Assembly (NCBI GenBank): GCA_026874595.1
Contig: CM049320.1
Coordinates: 20,407,714 to 20,471,713 of the forward strand
Direction of reading: 5' to 3'
DNA from: Sipunculus nudus
Taxonomy: Eukaryota; Annelida; Sipuncula; Golfingiida; Sipunculidae
DNA: 64,000 nucleotides
Shown: in pieces, positions 24,250 to 36,105 of the stretch
How the letters are laid out: each line of letters opens with the position of its first letter
How positions within the stretch are numbered: position 1 is the first letter of the stretch
Notes under the pieces: generated by a model
What the model was told of the DNA's origin: nothing
What the model saw: the letters and a program-made list of their open reading frames with translations, nothing else
Databases searched by the model: none
Translations under genes and position numbers: made by a program

Positions 24250-26284
24250 ATCACTAAAATCATTCGACACGCTTTTCCGGTTGCTCATAGTAATTGAGAT
24301 AGATTAAAAAACTAGGGATATTGCAACTGCAGGACGCCTCAACTGATTTTCCACCGAAAACAGAGTTATTTTTTCCAATGAAAGGGCACTTGTGATAAAT
24401 AAGGTTCATAGGAGTTATATGGAAAATCATTGAACGACTCGGGTACCGTTTTGAAATGAGGACAAACATATGACAGCTCAATGTACTGAGCGAGCAGCAG
24501 CTAAAGGGACAAACGTAATTGTGAAAATAAAATGTGGCTTTTGTATTTCACTGAACCTGCATGTTAAAGGACACATACATGTACTACCCCAATAATATAT
24601 CTTTTCTTGTATATATTCACCGTTGTAGTGACCCGTGTAGCTATGTAGTGAAGACTGACTGAACATTTTCATGAAAACACAGCTAGGGGAAAACGGTTGA
24701 GTTATTTGTCAGAAAGGACTTTCATTTACGTTAATACATTGATGTAAGCTAGGAAAATATATGGACATTTTTAAATGGCGCCAAGGCTTTTATGATCACA
24801 AAAGAATCACTCAGTGTGCAATAGACCGAACTGAACTGCCACATTTGTGAATAAAGTGACTAGAAAATGTTCGAGTACAGGCATGTGAACAATTTAGGTG
24901 AAACGTCTAGACGTCGAGCTCAGCTGAATATTAACTTAATATGTAATGAATAAAAGAATATTCAACCCTTATTAGATAAAGTACAAATGAACTTAAGGTT
25001 GTGTGTATTGATGGGGCAGTGGAAAACAGAATATGACTTATACCAGTGCTTATTATATTTACACTTTAACACATATTTAGCCTAAAAAATTTAGGGGCAG
25101 GCAGTCTGCCGCTATGTTCAACCCTCAATCAACCACTGAGTACTCTATTTTAGCATTCGCAATAGAAACTGTTTTTCTGGACATCATAGTTATGCAAAGG
25201 TGAGCGCCATCCATGGTTGGTCTGCCAATTAATCACGGATAAAAGTCAACCTTTCGGTTGTGCGTGGATTGATTGACAAGTCGCCAGTGTTGCACTTTCT
25301 GGGTAATTTCATTAGTATGTACCGATTTCCCGGTCTATATCTGCGAGTTTTATGACAATCAGTTTTGCGACTCGGATCGTGGGCAGCGAGTTTTACGGTT
25401 CATAAAATATATAATCAGCGAAGAACATTAAGACCGCTACTTAAAGAAAACAATTTATTCTGGAAAATTATTAAGTGACATTTCACGGACTTATATTTTG
25501 GTGTGGAACTGTGGGTGTGCGCGCGTCTGTTTGTATATTAAATTATACATACCGATTATTAATAAAAATAAAGTGAAACCTTACAATAACAACCACCTTT
25601 GGGACTGATCAAAATGGTCCCAATTCGGAGATGATCGTATGTCTAAGTTACCCGGATCATATTTTATAGATTTGAATCGTAGATATATGTGTCTACAATA
25701 GTCGTTTCACCAAATTGTGTGACGTGTGTTGTGTAATTTTAACGTATAAACAAAAACTACCTTGAATATATTCTTGACCAAAATTTAATATATTCTTGGT
25801 ATTTTGCTTGCCGACTATCGGATCAATCGGTGATATGAGCAAGAGTTAAGGAATGCAAGGGAACATGATTTAGGTCGTGTATATTTTATAAATGTTTCAT
25901 GCACTAACTATATTAGGATTACATTTTGTGCAGTAAGCAAAGTATATTTCAGCTTTAAATGCAAAAGAAGTCTAGGTTAAGTAAACTGTAATGACATTAA
26001 GGATTAACCAGGCCGTTAAGAGGAGGATTGAACGAGATGATAGTAGAAGACATACTGCAGGTTAGCCAGTCAGGATTGCCGTTTAGCAATTGACATCGTT
26101 ATCTAGGCCAATACTTACAAGTACCGCACAGTATGGTCAGCCATGCGAAACGGCTAGTTAACTATGTGTTGCCCAGTATGAAGCTATCATTTACCCGGCA
26201 GTGACAGTCTTCGAGGCTAGTGACTTAGACTAAATATTACTACAGTACTAAGTGGTAGCATTTACTATTAACTTAATTTATTTC
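24056..26284. other. Intergenic, no gene seen
   Basis: A (TA)n tract is at 24216-24247. The open frames at 24260-24672 have no recognisable protein features. Nothing else is supported. Confidence 0.45.
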
Positions 26285-26485
26285 TAAATGGATTGTATAA
26301 CTGGTTATAATAATATGAGGCACTATTCAAGTCTTCGACTTGTGGCGTTCGGTAGCCTTTGGAGTTCGAGAAAACCATCCGGAAAAAAAACCACCGACCT
26401 TGGACGGGCAACGACAACACACTATCATAGCCACGCCGGGGATCAAACCAGGATGGCCAGAATTTAACAGGCTTTATCGACCTTG
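26285..26485 (-). repeat. SINE-like repeat, copy 1
   Basis: It starts with ATGGATTGTATAACTGGTTATAATAA and continues to GAAAACCATCCGG, CCACCGACCTTGG and GGGGATCAAACCAGG. The last element reads as a polymerase III B-box-like GGTTTGATCCC on the minus strand. The first part recurs at 38465 and 56130. I interpret it as a tRNA-derived SINE; the A box is not clear. Confidence 0.5.
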
Positions 26486-26653
26486 AAACCAGAAAATATG
26501 CTGATAACTAATTCCTCAGGGTTGGGCGCAATGCTGAGTTATTTTTCATTAAAATAAGACCGCAAAACAATATGAGATAAAGGGATTGGGAGGATTGAAA
26601 ATCACAAAAAAAATATTCCACTTGTTTGTCACAAAGCTTCCTAAAAAACATAA

Positions 26654-26657
<4 letters not shown>

Positions 26658-26703
<46 letters not shown>
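26658..26703. repeat. (TA)n microsatellite
   Basis: Uninterrupted TA dinucleotides. The apparent reading frames through it on both strands are artefacts. Confidence 0.95.
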
Positions 26704-26706
<3 letters not shown>

Positions 26707-27040
26707 CATATTCATTTTGGTTTTGTTTGCTTTCTTTAGACAATATGAAACCAAATATCGTCTTTAAAAGTACGACTAAATTAGGTACTTGATATCCTTC
26801 GACTGGCATATGCTTATAATTGGCTGGCAAACGGGCTACAAAAGAAATATTTCTATAGATTCCCAGGTGTGGATAAGCTGAACATCTAGGGTGTCCATGG
26901 TCGTTAAAGACCACTCAACAATATTATTCAAGTTTCCGTAAACCATCAAACGGTACAGAAAAGTTGTGATTCATAATCACGTTATAGCCATTACGAATTC
27001 TTCTGACCTTTTTTGAAAGAAAGCCAGAGGTCAGAAACCT

Positions 27041-27358
27041 TTGATATGGTTTCGTAAAGAGATAATTAGGGGATTAATTGGTATACGAGACGGATTCCTC
27101 TCCAGCGATCAGGCAGTGAAGGATAGTGAAAGTGAAATTGAGCTCGATCGCTCCGGTTTCACGCCAAAAAGTATATCGCCTATGAGCGAATTAGATTGTC
27201 TGGTTCACCGCATTTATCGGAACCTATTCCTCCAACATCAGCCATCATACCCTACCAAAGATTGCGTGGTATGTACACGTAAAAACAGAGGAAAGAGTTA
27301 CGGTGCCAGTGTAAAGCTGTCCGAAGAAACCGGGCTTGTGTGTATATCCGTGATTTGA
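27041..27358 (+). pseudogene. Possible piggyBac-like transposase C-terminal remnant
   Basis: An open frame of 105 codons with protein-like composition. Its C-terminal part has PTKDCVVC followed by a basic stretch (TRKNRGKS), which resembles the start of the cysteine-rich C-terminal region of piggyBac-derived transposases (PTKxCVVC...GxRxE). The later cysteines and histidine of that domain are not in frame, and the frame ends in CISVI-stop, so it would be a truncated, decayed fragment. No upstream DDD transposase core is visible. The assignment rests on a short motif from memory. Confidence 0.35.
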
Positions 27359-27517
27359 GATCAACCACACATAGGCGGACATTTAGTGACTCTATTAGTA
27401 CGACTTAAGTGATGTGAATGTGTGTAATGAACAAGATGTAGACAAAGTAATATACTTTTATAGTAACTCATATACTGTATTAAATGCATACACATATGGT
27501 ATTTTGTGATATTCTTT

Positions 27518-27549
27518 ATTTCTCTCTCCCTCTCTCTCTCTCTCTCTGT

Positions 27550-27622
<73 letters not shown>
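27518..27622. repeat. (CT)n-(TA)n compound microsatellite
   Basis: A CT-rich run from about 27518 to 27573 switches to (TA)n with one CA interruption up to about 27622. A second CT-rich stretch is at 27696-27720. Open frames on both strands here are repeat artefacts. Confidence 0.95.
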
Positions 27623-27624
<2 letters not shown>

Positions 27625-27719
27625 TATGTGCATTATGGTATTACACAGACACATCTACATAGGTGTATTGGACAAGCTTGGTATTATTTTACGATCTCTC
27701 TCTCACTTTCCCTCTCTCC

Positions 27720-29499
27720 AGCTAACATTTCTGTATTCTTGAATTAAATACATACAGATGTTTCAGATCTGTGTTATATATATTTTATTGCGTTTCATAT
27801 ATATTATTGTATCATTGTATTTTATGTATTTATAAGAGTAGCTCGGTATTACTTACTATGGGTTTGGTTATATACATTTGTATGATTTTATTATATATAT
27901 TCTTTGGATTAGCTAGGTATCACTCATTATGTCAATAAACGTGACTATACTCATCTATGACTTTCCTCAATCTTCTCATATTTGTCCACACGTCTGTGAG
28001 AATAAGACTTTCCTGTTCCATGGGCCACTGTGCTAATTGAGTCCTAGTTCAAGTCCAAGAGTAACACCTTCCGGGATTTATGTCCCTGGCGATCATACCT
28101 TCTTATCAGGGAGTTTGCGCCCACCCATCTGTCAGACCGACCTTCCTGGGACAGTTGATGACCGGTCTGTGACCAGGGCACTTGGGGTATATTTTGATCG
28201 GCAGTGAATGTGTTAAACCATGGATTAATAGGGTCCCAAAAATATTGTTCTAATTCGAAACAAATGAAGCCAAGTCCCTGTACAAACGTAAGCGGACACC
28301 CTCAACTATGTATGATTATTGCTCGCCAAACTCATTCAGCAGGTTGTGCTACAAACCATGTTTTAACTTCAACGTCAGTCTGATCATATCTAAATCTATC
28401 AATCTTTTTAATTATATTTTTTTAATGTTTACAGCTCAGAGCGGATCCCTTTATTTATGTTACGTGAAACTGCAATGGAACAAAATGTTGTTCTGTTATC
28501 TTTCTTTAGTGCCTGTTTGATCACACGATTGACACACACAAATTGTTCAACAATATGTAAATACTTTCAAATGCTTAATAATCTCTATGACTTGAATAAC
28601 TATTACACTTTCTCCGTCTAGTATTTTGGACTAATCATTGCAATCGGGAAATAAATGAACTTTTTGAAAAGATAGAAACGGTTGAAGAAAAAGCAGATCT
28701 AATTTGAAAGACTGAGGGGAGCACTTTAGTTGTAAGCCTTTATTTTGAATAAACAATGTACTTTTTTGTTATTGTCTAAAATACTGGTAGGTACGATAAA
28801 CATGATTGTCCTGGTTGTAGATATTTTTATCAATATTATTGGTAAACGGTAGCGTTAACAAATACTTTTTATGCTAGTTGATCCTTATAATAAACTTTTA
28901 AACTTGCTTTTCGTTTCTTAACCTCTCCACAGATCTCCACAAATCCTATATTTAAGTAACTTCAAAAGGTAACTTTTCTTTTCAGGATATCCACCTCACA
29001 TTCATGACTATGGCTCTATGCACTTGAAAAGAAAATAAAAAAAAGCCAATTTGTATTGACGAAAAAAAACTCATGATTCTGTATATGAAGGTTTACAAGT
29101 AAACTGAAGAATAATCACATAAACACAATGATAATGTACATGTAAACTCTTGCATACAAATTAATTTCTTTTTATTTAAAGCTTATGGTTTCTCTCAAAA
29201 TTTCTGTTATAGGTTTCGATTATATGTATTCCACACTACATTTTTACACATTTCAAAACGAAATGCACCTCTTTGCAATTTGTCTTGCATATGACCACTA
29301 CTTGGTCTAAACCCGTCTGTTGTTTCTGTGTATCAATGCAAATATATTTAACGTATTGAACAAATCATGAACCTAAATCTATCGCACACTCACAATCGTT
29401 GTATTTAATGTAATTAATATTGCACCGAATTTAACTTCCGAATCTGCAAAAAAACTTATGGCAATAAAGCAACACCGGTGATTAGAAATATTTTGCATA
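27720..29499. other. Intergenic, no gene seen
   Basis: AT-rich sequence. The 70-codon frame at 28308-28520 shows no recognisable motif. No RNA gene or element is supported. Confidence 0.4.
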
Positions 29500-30570
29500 T
29501 ATGCGGGGAACTGTCAGCTTTCCAGAATTATCCCTTGGATCCTGTGCGTACGAGACCTGCTCGATAGCAAGTGACTGTCATTGCCACCCAGGGGGCTTTG
29601 AATTTGCGGTCGCAATTGCTGGAACTATTGACGTAGTGAATGTCTTTGCTGTCAGAGGTTGCTAGGACAGGACCACTCAAAGCAATATTCGCGGTAATTT
29701 ACTGTCTCAAAGTAGCAAACAGATCTGCTAGATAGCAAATGCCATGGTTCATATTATGCTGCGATCGCAATGCGCAATATGCGCGGTAGCAAACAGACCT
29801 CCATGGTAGCGAGTTGCTGTCACCTGCTACCCATGTGGGCTAGGATTTTGCGATCGTAATTTCTGCAAAAATGGACGTAGTGCAAGTATTTGTTGTAAAA
29901 GGTCGCTCGGACGGGACAGTCATCAGCAATATGCGTGGGAGCAATTTATGGTGGCAAAGTAACACACAGTCCTGCCCGGTAGCGGGTGCCATGGACCATA
30001 TTTATTTGCGATTGCAATGCGCAGTGTACCCGGTAGCAAATCAGACCTGCGCGGTAGCAAGTACCAAATGGAGGCTATCACTTACGATCGCAAATGTTGC
30101 TACTATCGATTGGGAATAAAGCAACACTTATATTAAGGATACATTGCATATATGCCATATATGGGAACTCGGTTTTACAGATTTATCCCTGGGATACTTT
30201 GCTACCATAGCGCATAGCCCGGCACAACGGGCACTCTGCATCCACTCGTCTTGCTAATATTATGCTCTCAGCGGCTGATGAGCGCAAAGTGCGCGGCAGC
30301 AAATAGCAATCGCACAGTAGCATTTGCTACCCTTGCGCATAGCTCGCCACATCGCTCACTGCGCATCCACTGGACTTGCTACCATCAGACACAGACCGGC
30401 TGATATGCGCAAAGTGCGCGTAAGCAAGATCAGACCTGCACGGTAGCAAGTGGCTGTCATTGCTACCCATGGAGACTTTGAATTCGCATCTCAATTTCTG
30501 CTACTATTGACGTAGTGTAAGTCCTTTATGCCAGCGGTCGCTATGCCAGAGGTACGCTTGATATGCGCCG
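29500..30570. repeat. Degenerate tandem repeat, about 245-bp period, rich in CGATCGCAA and GGTAGCAAG words
   Basis: Units begin near 29560, 29802, 30052 and 30436 with (C)GGTAGCAAGTG and usually CTGTCATTGCTACCCA, then a GATCGCAA-type word and ATTGACGTAGTG. The short word GGTAGCAA(A/G) also recurs within units. The block is more GC- and CpG-rich than its surroundings. The open frame at 29871-30119 is embedded in it and is not considered a gene. Confidence 0.75.
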
Positions 30571-32239
30571 TAGAATCACAATTTTTATGGTTATGATGAG
30601 AATGCTACATTCTTGAACAAGGTTTAAGTGTATTTTTTAAACAAAGATTTTGGTTATTAAATGAGTTAAGTTAATGGTTTTCATATTTATGAATGTTTGA
30701 AAGCGAGAATTGTCTCGCTTAGCGTCGACGTAAGCGTAAAAAATTAATAGAAAATTCGTAAAATGCTCATGACTCAATCACTTGTCATGCTTTTAAATCA
30801 GTAATTTAATATGCTACAGAGCTCTGCTCGTCTTCGTTGTGTGGAAGGTCTATCCAATCTTGTCTGATCGAATTTCGTCCCGAAACGAATAAGAAACAAG
30901 AAACGAATATGCAATGGTATTGTTTAAATATATCTGCTTGACAGTGCTGGTGACTATGTCACGATAGGATCGTGTTTGTTGGCAAAACGGCACGAAGACT
31001 GTAGTCGAACATTCCATGATTACTAATATCCACTCTGCAAAGTGTTCGCAGCTATTACTGATCAAAATTGTACATTGTAGCAGTCCGGAATCGAAACAAA
31101 AGCCTTCCAATCACTTGCAAAAGATAACAAGATAAGGATCAAGGGAGAAATCAAGGGCCGGCAATAAAACACATATCACAGGCATAAGGCCAAAAGAAGT
31201 CACTGGTATGCTGATATAAAAAACACAGGGCCTCATCTCTGGCTGCCGTAATAACATGTTCATTACTCTTTATCTTGGCCTACTTAATATGTCCGCTGCT
31301 AACCTTCTATACTTTTCCCTGCCTTCTCAAAGTCAAATTACATTATGTGTCTATCATAGCCTTTTTTTCCAGTTTCCTTATTTGGCACGTTGACATCTTG
31401 ACAGAAGGCTAAAGAGTGTAATGCATATTCCGATGAATATTCATATGGTATGGATTTCTGGCCATCTTATGTCAGCAGGACCCTTGGGATATAGACTTCC
31501 ATCAGCAAAAGATAACCAGTTTATCAGGGTATTTAATATTTAGATTACCAGTTGGATATATTGAATATCCTTTGTCAAGGCTATTGAATTCTCATGAAGG
31601 GGCCGACCATAGTGTTTAATTTCTGGACACTATTAGAATAAGGGGAAAAACCCGTACTCATAGTGACTTGTTTATAGAAAAAGTTCAAGCAGTTTCTTAT
31701 CGATATATTTTTCCTTCAACACGTGAAGTGTCCTCTGAGCTTACTTACCTTTATATATGTATTCCGAGACAGATTCAGATCGCTTGTCTTGAACCTTTCC
31801 AAAGAAACGGTCTTAAGATAAACGACGCTCTACTTTACATGTATTAATTTACAATATTTTACACTACAACCTTTATTTTCAAGCTATATTAACCACGGGC
31901 ATTTGTTAACAAAACAAAATAAAAACATAGTTTTTTTTAAAAAGTTATATTGACAGTGAAGAGCAACATATGATACGCACAAAATTCAATTAGGTATAAT
32001 ATTTCTTGGCCGGAATTCAGTCTATTTCCAGCCTTCGAAAATCAATATTCAATAAGCTACATAATAAAAATAAACCACATAAATATACATAATAAATAAA
32101 CAGTGTACACATAAATGTCGTATTTTACTCGTCCGTTTCATTATTCACTTTCTAATCACATGCAGGGTATATCAGCCTTCTGATGTTTTACATTGTTTCT
32201 AGGTATTCGTTCAAGAAAAACCTGTGATCACTTCAAAGC
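30571..32239. other. Intergenic, 3' flank of SP309-B
   Basis: No gene is recognised. A TTTATT at 31872 is an AATAAA on the minus strand, about 365 nt past the SP309-B stop, and is a possible poly(A) signal. The frame at 30850-31110 is unsupported. Confidence 0.4.
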
Positions 32240-33752
32240 TTAAACATTTACCATGTTAAGAGAATGAAGGCTCACTGCCTCTCCAGGAGGCTGTAAGATA
32301 CGGATATTGATCGTAGACTTCATTCGCTCAGAGTTGTGAAAGTCCGAGTAACAAGAGAATCCACAGTGTGTGTGCTCTCCATCCAAACGGTTCTCTAAGC
32401 GACAAAGCCGGTAAAGGACTCCTCTTCCCTCTTCTTCAGCAGATAATGGCCAGAAAACATAGACATGGTCACATCCAGTGTCTCTTACAGACACATTCAC
32501 AAAGAGGTCGGGCAGAGGGAAAAGGTAGTCAAGATGAACACGGATTATTCCAGGAGGAAAAAAAGGTGCCTGGACAAATGTACCAGCCATGCTACCCTCA
32601 GGAAACCTGGGATCTCTTTCAGTCACTTTAATGATTGGACCTGAAAAAAAATCGTGTGAACTTCAGACAAAATAGATTTGCAATATCCTTAAATACCGCA
32701 TGGATTGGCATAAGGACATGATCGGAACATAAATTTGCCACGACAAATTTAATAATAAACACGTTTCGTAATAAAAAGTAATAAAATAGCAAATAGTTGA
32801 TTATAAAATACTTAATAACCTCGTTTGATGTGAACCAAAATGGCATTGGTTCTTCGCTCTACTCGGTTGTTGGTCACGGTATACCCTAAAGGGAGGTTAG
32901 AGTCATAGACAAGCTGAACATGAGAAGGTTCAGTCTTTAAGCCACAGCAGTCTCCAGTTGTCCGTGGAATGATATCGGTACCACCAGCATCGATGCCGTG
33001 AACTCCAACCACCTGACCGACACGGGCCTCGTATCTCTCATTTTCGGGTATTGTGAACACCTTTAAACATATATGAACCAGACTAACAGTGCTGCAATGG
33101 TAGGTATAATCTACGCTCTTTCAAGACACATATAAATATTGTAACTAGTAGTATATCTGACGGATACTTGTTTTATTGTACAGTAGTTACTTTTAACATC
33201 ATGAAGAAATTATTATATACATATTTAATTTTTTTTTTATAAAAAAAGTAAATTACATATTGTTAATAGACTTTTACAATTACGTAAGCTTTACACATTT
33301 TGATGATCTATGGATCTATCAGATAATTCTACATTATGTCACTTGATAAAATAAAATAAAATCTTAAGGATTTTAACTTTGTTACGAATCACTTGTATGT
33401 CTAACAAAGGTCGTTGGTATAACATTATAGAGGCTTTTATTTGTTCGAGTGATCGCCTATATGATGTACAGATTGTTAAGGCAAGTTAATATAAAAAATG
33501 ATAACCATTGGTGCAAATTGCATGAGAGTACTGGAACGCAAGATTCGACCCAAGCTACCTTATTAACTCTAGCTGGCTCTTGATGACTAAAACTTCCATA
33601 AATATAGGGATAAATAGACAAAGTATATAATTATTTTGACACGAACATCATATATTACAATTTTACAAAAAAATGAATCCATATCTATTTTGAAAAAGAG
33701 GGTAGAGAGAAATATTTTATTTAACATAAAGTAATTCTCTCTTATATATATG

Positions 33753-33805
<53 letters not shown>

Positions 33806-36105
33806 ATACAACATATAATTTGTTTTTGTCAGGAGACTTGTGTTTGTATAGTATAAATTATCCAGGCTTTGATGGATATTTCCACAACACTCAATATAAT
33901 TACTTAACGTTTTAACAATAGATTATATTGCTCGAATTCATTCTAGACAGTGATGGGAATAGAGAATCATAGAGTTAAATCATTAAAGTCATATAAACAG
34001 TCATATTTATGGTAGAGCTGTTAATTTAGTTGACAATTCAATTGTTTGATAATTAATGCTTATTTTTAATAACTTGAAAATACCTTGCACCACTATTTGA
34101 CAGATAGTATAAATATATAACATTTTTTTGTAATAATTAAGTAAATAAAAAAAAGTCTCATTCAAAATTGGTAATAAAGTAATGTCACTTAAAAGTAATA
34201 GATGAGAAACTGTGGCAATAGTAAATTAGTAATAGCAATAGCAAAATAATAAAATAAAACTAAAAGTAATGTTTACATAAAAAAATTGAACTAAACCCAA
34301 CCCTGATGAGTATGTTCACATTTTTGTTCAGACTAAACATCCAGGAGGCAACATGAGCAGTGAACTGTATACACTAAACAAATATCTAACAATGTGTAAT
34401 GATTTTGGAAAGACCCATGCTCAAATTTTATAGAGTGCATTCACCACTGTGTGATGCATTTTTGTTATCAGATTTTTCATATGTGTGTTTATTGAAAATA
34501 AACAATGTAATACCATGCAAAAATGCAAAAGTAATTCAAATTACTTCAAAAGGTATTTGTAATTGTAATCGATTACTTTTTAGAAAACACCAAAGTAATT
34601 GTAATTGTAATCGATTATTTTTAAAAGTAATTGTATTTGTAATCGATTATTTTAAAAGTATTTGGACCCAACCCTGATAGAGACAATACTTCTCCTGTGA
34701 TTTACTTTATACAGAATATTAAGATTCATGAACACTCGAGGATAATGAAATGAATACCTACCTGGTGGCCCACTGAGGTGACAGTGATATATGTTTTGTT
34801 GTACAGACGGTATCTGTCTTGTCCAAGGTTATCCCACAGGCTTAATACTGTCTTCCCTGTCTTTTTCGCAACGAACTCCCAGGCTACGACTGTGCCGGAC
34901 ACATTAATACCAACAGCGGGGAGAATGTTCAGACAGTTGCCTTGTGTCTCTGGCAAATCCCTTGCAGCGCTACCTGACTTGTAAACAACTGTATAAAAAG
35001 GGTAGAGTTATAAGTAGGAATTACGATTTACTGGTATCGTGACAATGGAGGCCGAAATAATATGTATTGAGCAAACCGTCGTTTATGAACCAAGGTCATG
35101 AAGGACACGTTTCGTGACTCTTTTCTTCGGAGCACGTTTCATCGGTGTCTCGACGCAATGGTTACTAGCACAACAGGTCGTGATAATTTTCCCAGAAAAG
35201 ACACCGTAGAGACCGTTTAAACCATAAGACCGGGATATATGGCTTCTGATTCCTTCATTAATATTTCTTAAACTACTTAAATGGTAACCGAAAAGGTTCG
35301 ATCTTACCTACCGAACCCCCTTTGCCCACTCTTAAATAGGTTAATATTATTAGATAATGGCGTTAATGAATATATATAACCCTTAGGTACTAAGGACAAG
35401 TAACAGAAATCAACTTTTTTATTTTGTAATCATTCATTAATTAGAAACGTATAATTTACATAGCAATTCTCAAATTCTACCAACTTGAATTTGTTATTAC
35501 GTCGATAGATTCTTGCATTATTTAAAAAAGTATGCAGTTTTGGTTTTCACTAAACAACAAATACAACCACAAATAAGAAATAAAGTCACAAAGAGGTATG
35601 AAAAAAGATGTCATGCAATGCATATATGTGTGTGAATGCATTTGAAATGTTACGTCCAACCATCCAATATTGCTCCTCTACATTACATGACAATCATATG
35701 CTGTTAGGCGTTTTATAGACGCCGAATAACATGACTTCTTGCATCACATACAGAAGTAGCAGTTAAATAACCAAATGGCGGCACATTCTTGCCTTAGGGT
35801 GTCGGACCCTTCGAATTTATATGATTTATAAGACACTGAGTTTGCAAATGTTTGAATTTTTTCACAAGCCCAACTAATGAATTCTCTCCGAAAACGCGTT
35901 GACATTGATAATAAAGCAAATGTTGTTTCATGAAGCAGTCACACATTTCCGGATAAATAAAACAAATATAATATCTAATTGAATAGAACAAACAGTTATT
36001 ACAGTAAAACACAATTAATTGTGTGAGTTTTGTATGAAATTCACCTTCCAATGAGTTCGACATATGTATTGCCATGATCACACTCAACAATTCCAGACTC
36101 TTCAT
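32240..36105 (-). CDS. SP309-B: secreted protein of the SP309 family, 4 exons, 309 aa, intact
   Basis: Minus-strand coding exons are 36105-36045 (61 nt), 34988-34762 (227), 33060-32820 (241) and 32640-32240 (401). Sizes and phases (1, 0, 1) match SP309-A, introns are GT-AG, and the frame is open from ATG to TAA. Exon 1 encodes a signal-like peptide (MKSLELLSVIMAIHMS...), less hydrophobic than that of SP309-A. Exons 2 and 3 carry YKSGSAA, VSGTVVAWEF, SLWDNLGQDRY, NKTYI, then YEARVGQVVGVH, GDCCGL and LPLGYTVT. Exon 4 carries LFPLPDLF, NVSVRDTGCD, VYVFWPLSAEEEG, CGFSC and INIRI. It lacks the last cysteine of SP309-A and gains one in exon 2 (GNC). Intron 2 is long (1701 nt) and holds a TA microsatellite and a hAT-like element. 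The flank up to about 41.5 kb is collinear with that of SP309-D. Function is unknown; secretion is inferred. Confidence 0.85.
33745..33808. repeat. (TA)n microsatellite in SP309-B intron 2
   Basis: TA tract with TGTATGTA and TTTA interruptions, inside the 1.7-kb intron. Confidence 0.95.
34290..34680. mobile_element. hAT/MITE-like element ends in SP309-B intron 2
   Basis: The sequence holds repeated AAGTAATTGTAATTGTAATCGATTA words. The motif CCCAACCCTGAT occurs twice in the same orientation, at about 34297 and 34669. I associate CCCAACCCTG ends with an internal GTAATTGTAATCGATTAC body with non-autonomous hAT elements. A left-end candidate, CAGTGATGGGAA, is near 33949, but I could not find a convincing 8-bp target duplication, so the boundaries are uncertain. 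SP309-D lacks this stretch in its 542-nt intron 2. Confidence 0.4.

Noticed and set aside
27361-27747. Open frames of Ser/Leu and Tyr/Ile repeats
   Set aside because: They are translations of (CT)n and (TA)n microsatellites.
29871-30119. 82-aa frame in a GC-richer block
   Set aside because: It lies inside the 245-bp tandem repeat and is interrupted in the other units.
32368-32631. 87-aa plus-strand frame
   Set aside because: It is the antisense shadow of SP309-B exon 4.
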